From an uncultured Acetatifactor sp. (lineage in GTDB: Bacteria > Bacillota > Clostridia > Lachnospirales > Lachnospiraceae), in assembly GCA_910585615.1 (NCBI GenBank), contig CAJUFO010000001.1:215386-279385 (forward strand): a stretch of DNA of 64,000 nt. The letters run 5' to 3'. Below are positions 41,768-49,886 of this stretch, one piece after another (within the stretch, counting starts at the first letter, position 1; each line of letters opens with the position of its first letter). The notes beneath the pieces are model-generated. The model saw only the letters and a program-made list of their open reading frames with translations, was not told where the DNA came from and made no database searches. The translations under genes were made by a program, and so were the position numbers.

Positions 41768-43000
41768 GTGAAAGGTAGCATCCAGGAGAAAACGAGCAAG
41801 TCAGGCAAGGCGTATTATTACATACGCCTGAGTTATAAGGATCCGAGAAATCAGAAATGGACGCAAAAGTGGATTTCGACAGGCCTTATCGTCAAGGGAA
41901 ACAAAAGGAAGGCTGAGGCTATGGTGGAGGCGGTGATAAAAGCGAATCGTCACTTGGAGCTTGCACCGGAGAGCGTCAACCAATCCATAGACCCGGACAT
42001 CCTGCTCTGCGATTATATCGATTTGTGGCTTGAAGGTAAGAAGAGGGATCTACAGATTTCCACCTATGAGGGGTATGAATACAGGGCAGCCCATATCAAG
42101 CGGTACTTTGAACCCTTAAAGTATAAGGTAAGAGAGCTTTCGTCCCGAATGGTGGATCAGTTTCTGAAGCATGAGCTGGCCCATGGCAAACGGGATCAAA
42201 AGACGGGCGAGATGGGTCCTTTATCCGTCAGGAGCGTCAGAAGCTACAAAAGCATTCTTTCTGCGGTATATGACCAGGCGGCCATCGATGGACTGGTAAA
42301 CTCCAACCCCGTGACTTCGGTAAAGGTACATGGGAAAAGCAATGCGAGCTACCAGAGGGAGGAAGCCTTTCTCACCGAAGAGGAAGTGGCGGATGTCCTG
42401 AAATTCTTGAAGGAACACTATCCGCGTTTCCTTCCGATGGCTTTTATGGGTGCCTATTACGGCTTGCGGCGTTCGGAGCTGCTCGGCTTGCGGTGGGAGA
42501 GCATAAATTTTCAAGAAAAGACGATTTCTATAGAAAATACAGTGGTAAGGGTGTCAACCCTGGTGGAGAAAGAAGCGACTAAAACAAGGGACAGCAAACG
42601 GAAGCTGTATCTCTTCCCTGCTGCGGAGGAATGCCTGTCAGCCGTAAGACAGGAGCAGGACGATTACAAAAGCTTCTTTGGGGATGCATATCGCGACACA
42701 AAGGGATATGTTTTCACAAGGGAAGATGGCAGCCGGTATGACCCGAGCTGGGTATCGAAAAATTTTGAAAAGGCCATGAAAGCTTACGGACGTCCCGATA
42801 TTACTTACCACAAACTCCGTCATTCCTGCGCATCTATGCTCATCAATAGAGGCTGGGACATCAAGCAGCTTCAGTATTGGCTGGGCCATGCCGACCCAGA
42901 GACTACGTTGAAGATTTACTCTCATTACAACAAGAAGCGCCTTAACGCAACGGAGAACGATTTGAGCGAGATTTCGCGGGCGGCGGCAGGCTTGTTCTAA
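41768..43000 (+). CDS. int: Tyrosine recombinase integrase of the element
   Basis: 410 residues from a GTG start behind AAAGGAGGAAT. An AP2-like N-terminal arm-binding domain (YYYIRLSYKDPRNQKWTQKW) precedes a core-binding domain (about 70-180) and the catalytic domain: Arg in YYGLRRSELLGLRW (near 236), HKLRHSCASML (His, Arg; near 343) and GHADPETTLKIYSHY (His, nucleophile Tyr; near 378). It should recombine the tRNA-Pro core, with its arm domain reading the 12-bp repeats. Confidence 0.93.
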   Translation: MKGSIQEKTSKSGKAYYYIRLSYKDPRNQKWTQKWISTGLIVKGNKRKAEAMVEAVIKANRHLELAPESVNQSIDPDILLCDYIDLWLEGKKRDLQISTYEGYEYRAAHIKRYFEPLKYKVRELSSRMVDQFLKHELAHGKRDQKTGEMGPLSVRSVRSYKSILSAVYDQAAIDGLVNSNPVTSVKVHGKSNASYQREEAFLTEEEVADVLKFLKEHYPRFLPMAFMGAYYGLRRSELLGLRWESINFQEKTISIENTVVRVSTLVEKEATKTRDSKRKLYLFPAAEECLSAVRQEQDDYKSFFGDAYRDTKGYVFTREDGSRYDPSWVSKNFEKAMKAYGRPDITYHKLRHSCASMLINRGWDIKQLQYWLGHADPETTLKIYSHYNKKRLNATENDLSEISRAAAGLF

Positions 43001-43041
43001 CTTTATGGCAAGGGAAAGCTTGCGAAGCGCGGCTTCTGCTG

Positions 43042-43065
43042 TTTTGTAGAACATTTTGTAGAACA
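43042..43065 (+). repeat. Right arm-type integrase repeats
   Basis: Two tandem copies of TTTTGTAGAACA, the same unit as at 16663-16698, followed by an inverted GCTACAAA. They lie between the integrase stop and the right attachment core. Confidence 0.65.
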
Positions 43066-43105
43066 GCTACAAATGAGAGAAAAGCCCGGGGGTATGCTAT
43101 AAAGC

Positions 43106-43145
43106 AAAAAAGCCTGAATCCCTTGAAAACTCTGGGAATCCGGGC
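43106..43145 (-). terminator. Terminator of tRNA-Pro carried by the element
   Basis: Read on the minus strand: GCCCGGATTCCC pairs imperfectly with GGGATTCAGGC and is followed by six T's. It sits just downstream of the tRNA 3' end, so the element supplies a new terminator for the tRNA. Confidence 0.6.
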
Positions 43146-43154
43146 TTCTTTCCG

Positions 43155-43206
43155 ATAGTCGGCGCGACAAGATTTGAACTTGCGACCTCTGCGTCCCGAA
43201 CGCAGC
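43155..43206. other. Right attachment site (att core)
   Basis: 52 bases identical to the left copy, lying within the tRNA-Pro gene and extending 4 bases past its 3' end. The match ends abruptly within the anticodon arm. Confidence 0.88.
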
Positions 43207-43232
43207 GCTCTACCAAGCTGAGCCACGCGCCG
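43159..43232 (-). tRNA. tRNA-Pro (anticodon CGG)
   Basis: 74 nt on the minus strand. The acceptor stem CGGCGCG/CGCGCCG, D-arm GGCTCAGCTTGGTAGAGC, anticodon stem CTGCG/CGCAG with loop TTCGGGA (anticodon CGG), and T-arm with TTCAAAT are all present. CCA is not encoded. It is the insertion target of the element and stays intact because the element restores the 3' half. Confidence 0.92.
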
Positions 43233-43269
43233 ATATATCTGATAAGGAAGTACAACTGATAACATTAAA

Positions 43270-43298
43270 ATAATAAATAAAAAAAGCTTGCTTGTCAA
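43270..43298 (-). promoter_or_regulatory. tRNA-Pro promoter
   Basis: Minus strand: consensus TTGACA (43298-43293), 17-base spacer, TATTAT (43275-43270), about 38 bases upstream of the tRNA 5' end. Confidence 0.7.
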
Positions 43299-43316
43299 GA
43301 GGAAAAAGGATATTAT
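43288..43316 (+). promoter_or_regulatory. Possible promoter of the methyltransferase gene
   Basis: TTGCTT, 17 bases, TATTAT on the plus strand, 47 bases before the start codon; it overlaps the tRNA-Pro promoter face to face. Confidence 0.4.
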
Positions 43317-43362
43317 GTAAGAAATATTTCAGAAATCACATTTTTAGGGAAAGAGGACGGGA

Positions 43363-44565
43363 ATGTACGAGGCAATCGTGACTTTGAAAAAGGGGGAGGG
43401 ACGCACCCTGAAGGCCGGCGGCATGTGGGTGTACGACAATGAGATCGCCTCCGTCGCAGGAGAATTTGAAGACGGAGATATAGTAGAAGTCCATGATTTC
43501 GACGGATACTGCATGGGCTGCGGCTACATCAACAGGAAGTCCAAAATCACCCTGCGGATGCTGTCCCGCAAAAAGGACGCCGTCATAGACGAAAGCTTTA
43601 TGGAGAGGCGCGTCCGGGACGCCTGGGAGTACCGCAGGCAGACCATCGACACCTCCAGCTGCCGCCTGATATTCGGGGAGGCGGATTTCCTGCCGGGCAT
43701 CGTGGTGGACAAATTCGCCGACGTGCTGGTGGTGGAGTCCCTGGCGCTGGGGATAGACCGGTGGAAGGGCGTGATCGTGGAGGCGCTGAAAAAGGTGCTG
43801 GCGGAGGACGGCATCCATATCCGGGGCGTCTATGAGCGCAGCGATGCCAAGGTGCGCCTGCAGGAGGGCATGGAGCGGGTCAAGGGCTTTCTCGGCGAGG
43901 CTTTCGACACCAAGGTGGAGATCGTGGAGAACGGCGTCCGGTACATGGTGGACGTGGAGGACGGACAGAAGACAGGCTTTTTCCTGGACCAGAAGAACAA
44001 CAGGGCCGCGGTGGGGAGGCTCTGCAAAGGGAAGAAGGTGCTGGACTGCTTTACCCACACGGGATCTTTCGCCCTGAACGCCGGCATGGCCGGGGCGGAG
44101 AGCGTGCTGGGGGTGGACGCCTCGCAGCTTGCCGTGGAGCAGGCCCGGGAGAACGCCAGGCTCAACGGCCTGGAGGGGAGGGTGCGGTTCGAATGCGCGG
44201 ACGTGTTCGAGCTCCTGCCGCGGCTGGAGCGGCAGGGGGAGCGGTACGACGTGGTCATCCTGGACCCTCCCGCGTTTACGAAGTCGCGGAATTCCGTGAA
44301 GAATGCGGCAAAGGGCTATCGGGAGATCAATCTCCGGGGCATGAGGCTGGTGCGGGACGGTGGCTTCCTGGCCACCTGCTCCTGTTCCCATTTCATGGAG
44401 CCGGAGCTGTTCGCCAAGACCATCCGGGAGGCTGCGGCAGGGGCCCATAGGAGGCTGCGGCAGGTGGAATTCCGCACACAGGGGCCTGACCATCCAATCC
44501 TCTGGGCGGCGGACCAGTCGTATTATCTGAAGTTCTACATTTTTCAGGTGATTGGCGAACGCTGA
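43363..44565 (+). CDS. RlmI-type 23S rRNA cytosine methyltransferase
   Basis: 400 residues. The N-terminal PUA domain (LKKGEGRTLKAGGMWVYDNE) is followed by the connecting domain (GEADFLPGIVVDKFADVLVV) and the Rossmann methyltransferase: DGQKTGFFLDQKNNR, LDCFTHTGSFALNA (SAM-binding motif I), DPPAFTKSRN (motif IV) and TCSCSHFM. This matches RlmI/YccW, which makes m5C in 23S rRNA. It is a housekeeping gene flanking the insertion point. Confidence 0.88.
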   Translation: MYEAIVTLKKGEGRTLKAGGMWVYDNEIASVAGEFEDGDIVEVHDFDGYCMGCGYINRKSKITLRMLSRKKDAVIDESFMERRVRDAWEYRRQTIDTSSCRLIFGEADFLPGIVVDKFADVLVVESLALGIDRWKGVIVEALKKVLAEDGIHIRGVYERSDAKVRLQEGMERVKGFLGEAFDTKVEIVENGVRYMVDVEDGQKTGFFLDQKNNRAAVGRLCKGKKVLDCFTHTGSFALNAGMAGAESVLGVDASQLAVEQARENARLNGLEGRVRFECADVFELLPRLERQGERYDVVILDPPAFTKSRNSVKNAAKGYREINLRGMRLVRDGGFLATCSCSHFMEPELFAKTIREAAAGAHRRLRQVEFRTQGPDHPILWAADQSYYLKFYIFQVIGER

Positions 44566-44683
44566 GCCGCGGGGCGGACATGGAGCAAAAGGGCTCCTGA
44601 GTTTGGCCCGGAGGAGAGGCTGCGGAGCCGAGAGAGGGAGACCGGAAGCCCGGAGGAGCGGGAGCATGGGAAGGAGCCAGGCT

Positions 44684-45610
44684 ATGAGGATAGGAAAATT
44701 CATTTTGCGGACAGTGCTTTTCCTGCTGTTGGCCGCGGTGGCAGGGGCGGGGCTGTATCTCTATCCCGCATGGAAGGCCGCGAAGGCCCTGGGGGATGAG
44801 ATGGGGTTGCCCTGCAAGGCCTTTGTGCTGGAGGTGGAGCTGGACAGGGATGCGGTGCCCCGGGAGCAGGAGAAGATGCTGGGGATGCTGGCCAAGCTTA
44901 CGGGAATACCGGAGGATGCCATGTACCGGCTTTCCATAGAGGGGAGCGCGATGGAGGGAAAGGTCCATCTGCTGATCTGTCCGGACGGCAGGACGGAGCC
45001 GCTGATAGAGTTGTATTTAAGCGACGACATGAGCGTCATAAACGAGACCATGCTGTACAGCGCCATCCGCGGCAATCTGACGGAAAAGCTTGGGCTGCTG
45101 GATTATCTGATGCCCAGGCAGGAGGAGACGCTGTATATGACCCTGGAGCAGGTGGAACAGCTCTTCGGCGCGGATTTGAGCGGAATCGGGGATATGCGCC
45201 TGCCTGTGCCGGAGAAGGAGATCGGGGCCGGGGAGTATTTCCTGCTGCTGGCCGTCATGGCCAGGGAGAAGAGCGGGAACGGATACAGCTTCGCGCTGGA
45301 GCGGGAACAGATGAGCCTTGGCTTCGATGTAGCCGATGGGGGCGGCGCAATGATGCGGCTCCAAATACAGGATCCGGCACAGGCCCTTGCCAGGGCAGGC
45401 AGACTGCTTCCCTGGCTGGAGAAGGCGCTGCCCAAGGCGGGGGCGCTCCGGGAGGGGATGCAGGGCGTGAAGAGCCTTTCTGTGACGTTGATGCCACAGG
45501 AGGGTGGAAGCCTGACGATTCCCACGAACCTGGCAAGCCAAGATACCATAAATGCGTTATCGAATATCCGGACATGGGTTCAGGAGACTTTCGGCGGGTT
45601 TGGAGGGTAG
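44684..45610 (+). CDS. Uncharacterised membrane-anchored protein
   Basis: 308 residues. One N-terminal helix (about 4-25; ILRTVLFLLLAAVAGAGLYL) is followed by a large extracytoplasmic domain with no motif that I recognise. AAGGAG precedes the ATG at 44684; the longer upstream reading is Arg/Gly-rich and unsupported. It lies 118 bases after the methyltransferase gene and 81 bases before the next, possibly one operon. Confidence 0.65.
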   Translation: MRIGKFILRTVLFLLLAAVAGAGLYLYPAWKAAKALGDEMGLPCKAFVLEVELDRDAVPREQEKMLGMLAKLTGIPEDAMYRLSIEGSAMEGKVHLLICPDGRTEPLIELYLSDDMSVINETMLYSAIRGNLTEKLGLLDYLMPRQEETLYMTLEQVEQLFGADLSGIGDMRLPVPEKEIGAGEYFLLLAVMAREKSGNGYSFALEREQMSLGFDVADGGGAMMRLQIQDPAQALARAGRLLPWLEKALPKAGALREGMQGVKSLSVTLMPQEGGSLTIPTNLASQDTINALSNIRTWVQETFGGFGG

Positions 45611-45691
45611 CGCCGGGGGGGCGGGGCTTAGATTGGGATTTTTGGCAGATATTTCAGGGGATTCGGGGAGATGCAAAGCGGAGGGATGAGG

Positions 45692-46354
45692 ATGGCGGCA
45701 AACTGGAAGGAAGACTGGAAAAAGGATTTGGGCAAGACGATCGTGGGCGTCGTGATCGGCAGCCTGTGGGTGGCGGGGCTCCTGCTCCTGGTGGCGAACG
45801 GCGGGAAGTTCTGGACGGCGGCGAAGCCGGGGACAGATATAGCGCTGCTGATGGAAAACGGCGGTGCCAGGGAGGGGATGCATGTGACGGGGCGGGTGCC
45901 CTATGTCTATGACTGCTTCGCGAACCTGTCGGATTCCGAGGGCGGGGACGCCAGCGAATTCTATTACGCGCTGCCCTCCGCGGACGGGATGCTGATCCTG
46001 GGCGTTCCGGCCCAGCGCCAGGAGGCTGTGGAAGCGCTCTGGGAGGAGACCTGGGAGTACGCTGCGGACGGAAGCCTGCCTGACGCCGCGGTGGCGCTGG
46101 AGGGCTATGTGGCGAAGGCCAAGGGAAGGCTTCCGTATCTGCTGTCGGAATATCTGGTGGATGTGCTGGGCTATTCCCAGGAGGAGGCGGACGCCATGGG
46201 GGAGCCGCTTTTGATTCGGGATGCCGCCGAGGCGTTCCACAGGGCCAGAATCTACGCGCCGGTGGGCATGATTCTGCTGACTTCCGGAATCCTTCTCCTG
46301 ATTCTGTACCTGTCCCTCCGGAAGCGCCATTTGCGAAAAGAAACAGGAAAATAA
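45692..46354 (+). CDS. Uncharacterised two-helix membrane protein
   Basis: 220 residues with helices at about 14-34 (VGVVIGSLWVAGLLLLVA) and 189-209 (PVGMILLTSGILLLILYLSL) and an extracytoplasmic domain between them (VTGRVPYVYDCFANLSDSEG). The short basic C-terminal tail is cytoplasmic. I start at 45692 behind GCGGAGGG. The topology resembles DUF6709-like proteins, but I cannot confirm the family. Confidence 0.6.
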   Translation: MAANWKEDWKKDLGKTIVGVVIGSLWVAGLLLLVANGGKFWTAAKPGTDIALLMENGGAREGMHVTGRVPYVYDCFANLSDSEGGDASEFYYALPSADGMLILGVPAQRQEAVEALWEETWEYAADGSLPDAAVALEGYVAKAKGRLPYLLSEYLVDVLGYSQEEADAMGEPLLIRDAAEAFHRARIYAPVGMILLTSGILLLILYLSLRKRHLRKETGK

Positions 46355-46392
46355 GAAATTTTAAATTTTTTTAAAAAATTTGCAAAAAACAC

Positions 46393-46421
46393 TTGCATTT
46401 ATGCGCGGAATATAATATAAT
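46393..46421 (+). promoter_or_regulatory. tRNA-Lys promoter
   Basis: TTGCAT, 17 bases, TATAAT, about 56 bases ahead of the tRNA-Lys 5' end in an otherwise AT-rich spacer. Confidence 0.6.
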
Positions 46422-46477
46422 CTATCTTGTTCTTGTGAGAGACACATACAGCGAAAGCGGTATGGCACATAAGAGAT

Positions 46478-46550
46478 GCGCCACTAGCTCAGTTGGTAGA
46501 GCACCTGACTCTTAATCAGGGTGTCCAGGGTTCGAGCCCCTGGTGGCGCA
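46478..46550 (+). tRNA. tRNA-Lys (anticodon CTT)
   Basis: 73 nt: acceptor GCGCCAC/GTGGCGC, D-loop AGTTGGTAGA, anticodon arm CCTGA-CTCTTAA-TCAGG, T-arm CAGGG-TTCGAGC-CCCTG, discriminator A; no encoded CCA. A decayed integrase gene follows, so its 3' end may once have served as an integration target, but no second tRNA fragment is visible in the window. Confidence 0.95.
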
Positions 46551-46580
46551 CTGGAAGGACTGTTTTTGAGGACATATGAG

Positions 46581-46606
46581 CCTTGGGGACGGTTCTTTTT
46601 TTGCGT
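46581..46606 (+). repeat. 26-bp direct repeat, left copy
   Basis: Identical to 48320-48345 (begins CCTTGGGGACGGTTC and ends in TTGCGT). The pair brackets the broken integrase and the toxin-like peptides. It might be a dispersed REP-like sequence rather than a boundary. Confidence 0.7.
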
Positions 46607-46709
46607 CTGGAAAACCGCATGGAATCTGGGCTTGCGGGCATCTGCGCGATGTAAGCTTATGTAATTTCATGTGCATGGTTATAGATGTCTCACTTTTGTC
46701 TCACTTTTT

Positions 46710-47450
46710 TCAGGCATTGAGCGCCAGTTCTACGGCTTTCTGGGCATCTTCCTTGTCCAGGATGATATGGTTGTATACCTCTATGACCATCTTCTCGTTG
46801 TCGCCCAGCAGCTCCGCAATCTTTTTGATGGAAACGGTGGGTATCTGGTAGCACAGGTTCGTGCAGTAGTTGTGGCGAAAGATGTGCGCGGTCAGATCCG
46901 GGGACTCCATCTTCTGCCGGATGCCGGCCCAGAGCTTGACATAGGAGCTTTTGGTCATGATATCCTTCCCAGCAGTACAGAACGGCCTGGAGCGGTTCAG
47001 GCAGCGGCAGTACTCCTGGAGGAAAGGAAGCACGTTGGACGGTATCGGTACTCCGTGGATGCCGTTCTGGCTCTTCGTGGACTTGATATAGGGCGTATTC
47101 TCATCAAATGCAAGGGACTTATCTATCTTACGTCCGTCTTCCGGATGGAAGAGATGGGGACGGATTTAAGGATGTCCATATGGACATCTATGATGCGGCG
47201 GTACATAGCTTTCGTGTTCAGCTCCACATCGTGCTTGCAGATCTCCAGCCATGTCCTGGCGTATTCCTGAACGGAGGCCTTGGATTCCTTCAGGATGTCC
47301 CGGTTCCTGACCATTTCCTCCAGAGCCCGGCTGGACTTTTTCGTCCGGACGGTCACACGGTGCTTTACGCCATTTTCCGTATAGGTGCCGTCCCAGACCT
47401 TTGCCTGGAAGTAACCATCCTTTCCTTTGGGGTATTTTGCTATCGCCATG
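46710..47450 (-). pseudogene. Broken tyrosine integrase
   Basis: The N-terminal part starts at 47450 (MAIAKYPKGKDGYFQAKVWD), runs through the core-binding domain and stops near 47123. The C-terminal part continues in another frame (KIDKSLAFDENTPYIK, then HIFRHNYCTNL with His/Arg and EVYNHI with the Tyr). The segment carrying the first catalytic Arg is missing, so there is an internal deletion plus a frameshift. It reads toward tRNA-Lys, as integrases of tRNA-targeting elements often do. Confidence 0.8.
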
Positions 47451-47571
47451 GCAGCCCCTCCTTTAAAAATGAGTATAAAAATAACAGCCAAGCGAAAATA
47501 TCGCTTGCAGGCTGCTCCCGGAAATGATACAATGTCCTTGCAGGATAGTATCCTTTTGGGATATAACTTAG

Positions 47572-47617
47572 GCCGTCCGGTGCTGGTAACAGGTGCTGGT
47601 AACACCGGGCGGCTTTT
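47572..47617 (+). terminator. Hairpin with internal 13-bp tandem repeat
   Basis: GCCGTCCGGTG / CACCGGGCGGC stem followed by TTTT; the loop includes two tandem copies of GGTGCTGGTAACA. It lies 122 bases upstream of the broken integrase start. Confidence 0.55.
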
Positions 47618-47724
47618 CAAGTTTTGCTTGAAAGTTTCCACAGCATGGTATATAATATGCTTAGCAAGACAGCCGGAAGATAGATTGAGCCTATCCGTCC
47701 CGGCGAATATGGTTAGCTGATAAG

Positions 47725-47760
47725 TAAGCCGCCCATCCGGCCAAGGAACAGGGCGGCTTA
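47725..47760 (-). terminator. Terminator overlapping the toxin-like gene stop
   Basis: TAAGCCGCCC and GGGCGGCTTA form a perfect 10-bp stem; the stop codon of the small gene at 47758 is inside it. On the plus strand the stem is followed by a TTATTTTT tail, so it could end transcripts from both sides. Confidence 0.6.
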
Positions 47761-47838
47761 CTTATTTTTCAGATTCAGAATTGCTACAATCAGCAAGGCC
47801 ATGGTCAAGATAACCATTAATTCCTCATATGTACTCAT
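47758..47838 (-). CDS. Holin-like type I toxin peptide
   Basis: 26 residues: MSTYEELMVILTMALLIVAI then LNLKNK. The form (short polar start, one hydrophobic helix, Lys/Asn tail) and the MSTYE start match the putative holin-like toxin family, whose members act at the membrane and are held off by an antisense RNA. GGAGTGG precedes the ATG. The spacer toward 48043 contains several inverted repeats where an antisense RNA could arise. Too short for usual gene finding. Confidence 0.7.
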   Translation of the reverse strand: MSTYEELMVILTMALLIVAILNLKNK

Positions 47839-48043
47839 AAGCACCACTCCTTCCGCAAGACTCGGAACGAATGGCCGCACGCCCTCCCAGCTGCCTGGGT
47901 AAGCATATTATATTGTCATGGTGCATTCATCTGGTGACGGTTCGTCACCGCTTCGCGGCCTTCTTCCTGTTGCGATGTCGCAACAAGTGTGATACAATTT
48001 CTTTGTTACCGCCCCTATACCGGTACGGAAAGGGGGTGTGCAC

Positions 48044-48130
48044 ATGAGTTTATTTCAAACCTTTATTCTCTCCGTATTGGCCAGCGTAGTCGCCTACTAC
48101 CTGTGCAAGTGGCTTGATGGAGATGAGTAG
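48044..48130 (+). CDS. Small hydrophobic peptide, type I toxin-like
   Basis: 28 residues: MSLFQTFILSVLASVVAYYL then CKWLDGDE, one membrane helix with a charged end, a pattern I recall from many clostridial loci. AAAGGGGG precedes the ATG, and a strong terminator follows 46 bases later. Upstream DNA has the inverted repeats GGTGAC/GTCACC (near 47936-47951) and TTGCGA/TCGCAA (near 47974-47987). Likely a membrane-acting toxin or signalling peptide. Confidence 0.6.
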   Translation: MSLFQTFILSVLASVVAYYLCKWLDGDE

Positions 48131-48175
48131 ACGGTAGCCGAGCCCAAACGGTTGACTTCTCCGCAAAAGAAGGAG

Positions 48176-48222
48176 AACCCCCGGAAGTACCGCAAATACT
48201 TCCGGGGGTTCGTTCCTTTTGT
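48176..48222 (+). terminator. Strong intrinsic terminator of the peptide gene
   Basis: A perfect 14-bp stem (AACCCCCGGAAGTA and its complement) with a 7-base loop, then a T-rich tail. Confidence 0.8.
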
Positions 48223-48319
48223 GCTACATGAGCATTCCAAACCTTTTGCCTAATGGCATTATAGCATATGCGAAACAGGAATGCAATATGCGCCCGGAGT
48301 AATTTATTTGATTGTATGG

Positions 48320-48345
48320 CCTTGGGGACGGTTCTTTTTTTGCGT
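48320..48345 (+). repeat. 26-bp direct repeat, right copy
   Basis: Identical to 46581-46606. It lies 84 bases before the start codon of the next membrane protein gene. Confidence 0.7.
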
Positions 48346-48428
48346 GCGGGATCGGGCTTGAATTACCCCGCCTTTTTTTGTATAATATTCCAAATAGCTC
48401 AAAGATGCCGGATGAAAGGAAGAAAGAG

Positions 48429-49859
48429 ATGAAAAAGGTACGCAATATTGTGACAATGGTGTGCGCGCTGGCGGCAGCGGCGGCCCTGTGGATGCTGGCA
48501 GGGCCTCAGTTCCTGAAGTTCCGGGGAGGAGCGGTCCCCCTGGGGCCGGAGGACGACCCGGCCCAGGCGCAGGGGAAGTACGTATCCCATGAGGTGGCGT
48601 ATCCGGTGGCCTCCTATGTGGCGGAGTATTACTCCGGAGACCCGGATCGGGCGAAGGATTACGGATATGTCGTATACGATGCGGACAGGAAGAACTTTTT
48701 CTGCATCAGGGAGTCCGACCAGAGGGACGGGGACTACGCGAGCCTGCTGTACAATCTGGAGCTGATGGCAGAGCTGCGGGCCACAAAGGACATGACGCCC
48801 GCCGTGGTGGAGGGGTCTTTGGAGCTTATGGATCAGGCCGGCATAGAACGGGCCCTGGCGGCGCTGGAGGAGAGCGAAATCGTGAGCCGCTATTACGAAT
48901 TGCGCGGCGACGAATCGTATTATGAGTCCTATGCCGATACTTATTACGGGGACGAATACGGCAAGGTCCTGGAGGAAATGGGGCAGGTGCTCTATGACGG
49001 AGCGGCACAGGCGGAATGGTACTGCATAGAGAGCGGAAGCGTAAATGGCCTGGTCATATCGGACATGTGGATCTGCGTCCTGGCGGCGGGGCTGAGTGTG
49101 CTGATTGCTTTGGGCAGCCTGGTTTCCCTGATTGCCGGAGGCAAGTCTGACCGGGGCGCCAGGCCGGCGGATACTGCCAGCGCCATGGAGCGGTTCCTGT
49201 ATGAGCAGAGGGGCTGGGTGGAGGAATGGTGCCGGTACAGCCTGGGCAGGGCCAGCCGTTCCGCCTATATAGCGGTGGCAATCTGGGTGGTGCTGCTGGG
49301 CGCCCTGGGTTATTTCATCAAAATGCCCACGCAGAAGATTTTCGTCTTCTACCTGCCTCTGGGGCTGCTTCTGGGCGAGCTCACGGCGCTTTTCATACTG
49401 TGGGTGCAGAAGGGCCAGTCCAAGCCGAAGAAGATCCTGAAGCGCATGGCCAAGCATATCAGGAAGGCGTTCCCCGCTCCGGGGGCCCAGGAGGAGTTCG
49501 CGGAGGATTTCCTGAAAGCGGGGGAGGAATGGGCTTTCCGGGAGAAGAAGAAGGACTCCATGCTCTACGGACGGCTGGGAGACCGGTACTGGAGCTCCTT
49601 CTGGGGCCATGGCGTCCCTACCATAGTGGATGTGTCGAAGCTGGAGCGGGTGGAGCCGGAGACCATTTCTGGTTCCGTGCGCAGCGGCAAGGTGCGGGTG
49701 TCCTACGAGTCCTATGTGGCCAACTTCTATTACCAGGGCACCGCCCTCTACGACAATGCGGATAAAGCGTTCACGTTCCAGACCCTGTCCGGCAGGGCGG
49801 GATTCCTGGCGCTTGCCGTGAAGAAGGGCGTGGACGGCGTGAAAATCAGGGAGTCGTAG
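48429..49859 (+). CDS. Uncharacterised multi-helix membrane protein
   Basis: 476 residues. An N-terminal helix (about 6-24) is followed by an extracytoplasmic domain (to about 215), then helices at about 219-240, 286-304 and 309-329, and a cytoplasmic C-terminal domain (about 340-476; KILKRMAKHIRKAFPAPGAQ, SSFWGHGVPTIVDVSKLERV). The ATG at 48429 follows AAGGAAG. No family recognised; the C-terminal domain looks ligand- or lipid-binding only by impression. Confidence 0.65.
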   Translation: MKKVRNIVTMVCALAAAAALWMLAGPQFLKFRGGAVPLGPEDDPAQAQGKYVSHEVAYPVASYVAEYYSGDPDRAKDYGYVVYDADRKNFFCIRESDQRDGDYASLLYNLELMAELRATKDMTPAVVEGSLELMDQAGIERALAALEESEIVSRYYELRGDESYYESYADTYYGDEYGKVLEEMGQVLYDGAAQAEWYCIESGSVNGLVISDMWICVLAAGLSVLIALGSLVSLIAGGKSDRGARPADTASAMERFLYEQRGWVEEWCRYSLGRASRSAYIAVAIWVVLLGALGYFIKMPTQKIFVFYLPLGLLLGELTALFILWVQKGQSKPKKILKRMAKHIRKAFPAPGAQEEFAEDFLKAGEEWAFREKKKDSMLYGRLGDRYWSSFWGHGVPTIVDVSKLERVEPETISGSVRSGKVRVSYESYVANFYYQGTALYDNADKAFTFQTLSGRAGFLALAVKKGVDGVKIRES

Positions 49860-49886
49860 GGAGATATTTTACGGGAGGGCGCAAAG

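Larger units (their letters stand above)
16491..43206. mobile_element. Plasmid-like integrative element in tRNA-Pro
   Basis: About 26.7 kb bounded by a 52-bp perfect direct repeat (16491-16542 and 43155-43206) that covers the 3' part of tRNA-Pro. The intact tRNA gene is rebuilt at the right end. A tyrosine integrase gene ends 155 bases inside the right repeat, and an excisionase-like gene starts 200 bases inside the left one. The content is replication, annealing recombination, partition-like and cargo genes, with no visible conjugation machinery. AT-rich cargo (24.8-27.3 and 38.3-39.3 kb) contrasts with GC-rich backbone genes, so it is a mosaic. Confidence 0.88.

Noticed and set aside
46671-47270. 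Plus-strand frame of 199 codons after tRNA-Lys
   Set aside because: It is the antisense of the broken integrase, whose catalytic motifs read on the minus strand.
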